Part shown: in pieces, positions 7,001 to 7,519 of the stretch
Numbering within the stretch: position 1 is the stretch's first letter
How the letters are laid out: every line of letters starts with the position of its first letter
Source: Bacteroidota bacterium
GTDB taxonomy: Bacteria; Bacteroidota; Bacteroidia; Flavobacteriales; Flavobacteriaceae
DNA length: 7,519 nt
Reading direction: 5' to 3'
Assembly (NCBI GenBank): GCA_022560715.1
Contig: JADFSQ010000087.1
Span: forward strand, 1-7,519
Notes under the pieces: model-generated
Seen by the model: the letters and a program-made list of their open reading frames with translations, nothing else
Database searches by the model: none
Told to the model about the DNA's origin: nothing
Translations under genes and position numbers: made by a program

Positions 7001-7401
7001 TTACAGAACGCCTAAATCTTTACACAAAACTTAATAATTTAAAAACGGAAGAAGAACTTCTAAAATTTGAAAGCGAGATTACAGACCGTTTTGGTGAACT
7101 GCCAATACAAGTTGTTGACTTATTTAACACAGTAAGAATTAAATGGGTTGCAACCAAAATTGGTTTCGAAAAAATCATTATGAAGCAAGATAAACTAATA
7201 GGTTATTTTATTAGCGATAAAGAAAGTGGATTCTATAAAAGTGAAAACTTTACAAAAGTGTTGCAGTTTGTACAAACACATCCACACGTTTGTAAAATGA
7301 AAGAAAAACAAACACGAAAAGGTTTACGTTTATTGCTTACTTTTGAAGAGATAAATACTATTGAAAAAGCCTTAAAAGTGATTCAACCTATTTTGGCGTG
7401 A
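4063..7401 (+). CDS. mfd: Transcription-repair coupling factor Mfd
   Basis: Mfd is an ATP-dependent DNA translocase that displaces RNA polymerase stalled at lesions and recruits UvrA for nucleotide excision repair. The 1112-residue length is close to E. coli Mfd (1148). Order: UvrB-like N-terminal module (about 35-220, with PGSYRRPYQIEETDNANVLL at 85-104 and EFSVRGGIVDVF at 176-187); a variable linker region (about 230-420); the CarD-like RNA polymerase-interacting domain (about 424-486, GDYVTHIDHGIGKFGG); and a RecG-type translocase with Walker A GDVGFGKTE (581-589), DEEQ (682-685), TLTATPIPRTL (706-716) and QMRGRVGRS (851-859). The TRG motif region follows (GSGFNIAMKDLEIRGAGDLLG, about 893-913), then the C-terminal TRCF domain (about 965-1100). 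All motifs are intact. The start is GTG 4063: the codon just before is a stop, and MSKTLLLQTYA matches the usual flavobacterial beginning. Confidence 0.98.
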   Translation: MSKTLLLQTYAQSLQTQKLQNTIAQFQSKTHIRGLVGSSFSFVISNVFKQAEKPFLLIFNDKEEAAFYLNDLEQLSDEKNVLFYPGSYRRPYQIEETDNANVLLRAEVLNRINSQKKPAIIVTYPDALFEKVVTRKELERNTLKIVLNDSLSIDFINEVLFEYQFKRVDFVTEPGEFSVRGGIVDVFSFSHNEPYRIEFFGDEIDSLRTFDVETQLSTEQVKRISIIPNVENKFSDEKRQSFLKYIASKTVIFIKNTDFLCSRIDDFFSKAEDTFKTLSKELKHSSPNELFCTSEVLKKQLSDFTLIEFDTSVSFGDQTINFNTTPQPSFNKQFDRLIENLNTNHKNGFTNYIACVSKQQAKRFHDIFEDVEQDVHYKTIVLSLYQGFIDNDNKIVCYTDHQIFERYHKFHLKNGYAKKQAITLKELTNLTIGDYVTHIDHGIGKFGGLQKIDVNGKKQEAIKLVYGERDILYLSIHSLHKITKFNGKDGKPPKIYKLGSKAWRTLKQKTKSRVKEIAFNLIKLYANRKMRKGYQYLPDSYMQHELEASFIYEDTPDQITATADIKADMESEQPMDRLICGDVGFGKTEVAIRAAFKAVDNGKQVAVLVPTTILAFQHFRTFTERLKDFPVTVNYINRFRTAKQQRETLEGLEKGHVDILIGTHQLANNKVKFKDLGLLIVDEEQKFGVAVKEKLKTIKENVDVLTLTATPIPRTLQFSLMAARDLSVINTAPPNRYPIESNVIRFSEEIIRDAISYEIQRGGQIFFVHNRIENIKEVAGMIQRLVPDAKIGIGHGQLEGRKLEELMLSFINGEFDVLVSTTIIESGLDIPNANTIFINNANNFGLSDLHQMRGRVGRSNKKAFCYFITPEYSAMTADARKRITALEQFTALGSGFNIAMKDLEIRGAGDLLGGEQSGFINEIGFDTYQKILNEAIEELKENEFKDLYKADSSKSKNYVKDITIDTDFELLFPDDYVNNITERLNLYTKLNNLKTEEELLKFESEITDRFGELPIQVVDLFNTVRIKWVATKIGFEKIIMKQDKLIGYFISDKESGFYKSENFTKVLQFVQTHPHVCKMKEKQTRKGLRLLLTFEEINTIEKALKVIQPILA

Positions 7402-7519
7402 TTGTTGAAAATGCTTTGTTCTAAATAACTGATGAAGATTAAAAACTCGAAGCTAAAATAAAATGTAAAATATTAAAGTAAATTTCTTGATGTACTTTGT
7501 GTAATAACTTAGTTTTCTT
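7402..7519. other. Non-coding tail after mfd
   Basis: These 118 AT-rich bases follow the TGA of mfd. I see no gene start, no stem-loop with a T-run, no tRNA-like cloverleaf and no exact TAnnTTTG element on either strand. The next gene lies beyond the window. Confidence 0.5.

Noticed and set aside
1..7519. Search for CRISPR array, IS element, tRNA or defence system
   Set aside because: No regularly spaced repeats, transposase motifs, cloverleaf or toxin-antitoxin-like pair were seen. All long frames except the left-edge chimera are ordinary housekeeping-type genes.

Overview
This window is an AT-rich chromosomal segment whose genes look like those of a marine or aquatic Flavobacteriaceae (Bacteroidota). 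Three things point there: the proteins match what I know of that family (Mfd, class I fructose-1,6-bisphosphatase, a TerB-like helical protein), ribosome binding sites are absent, and Bacteroidota-type -7 elements (TAnnTTTG) sit in front of most transcription units. I ran no searches; family calls come from reading motifs.

Layout. Positions 1-362 (minus) hold a partial reading frame that joins the N-terminus of a flavobacterial lysophospholipid acyltransferase to the middle of PurE. Positions 460-2216 (minus) hold a two-gene operon: an SSAT-like GNAT acetyltransferase followed, with a one-base TAATG overlap, by a monofunctional aspartate kinase. Divergent from it is fbp (2330-3346, plus). A TerB-like protein (3487-3918, minus) converges on fbp. 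Divergent from that is the full-length transcription-repair coupling factor gene mfd (4063-7401, plus). The remaining 118 bases hold no gene I can recognise. No gap between genes exceeds 150 bases.

Functionally this is a set of housekeeping genes: entry to the aspartate-family amino acid pathway, gluconeogenesis, and transcription-coupled DNA repair. The genes share intergenic promoter regions but do not form one pathway. I see no mobile element, CRISPR array, RNA gene or defence system, and no convincing new multi-gene system. The strongest anomaly is the chimeric frame at the left edge. Its junction falls at a short stretch that the two parent families share, so it is either a real rearrangement that inactivated both parents or an assembly or PCR chimera. 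Smaller points are a five-codon ORF whose stop abuts the GTG start of mfd, and a perfect CCGATA-GT-TATCGG palindrome inside the aspartate kinase gene.
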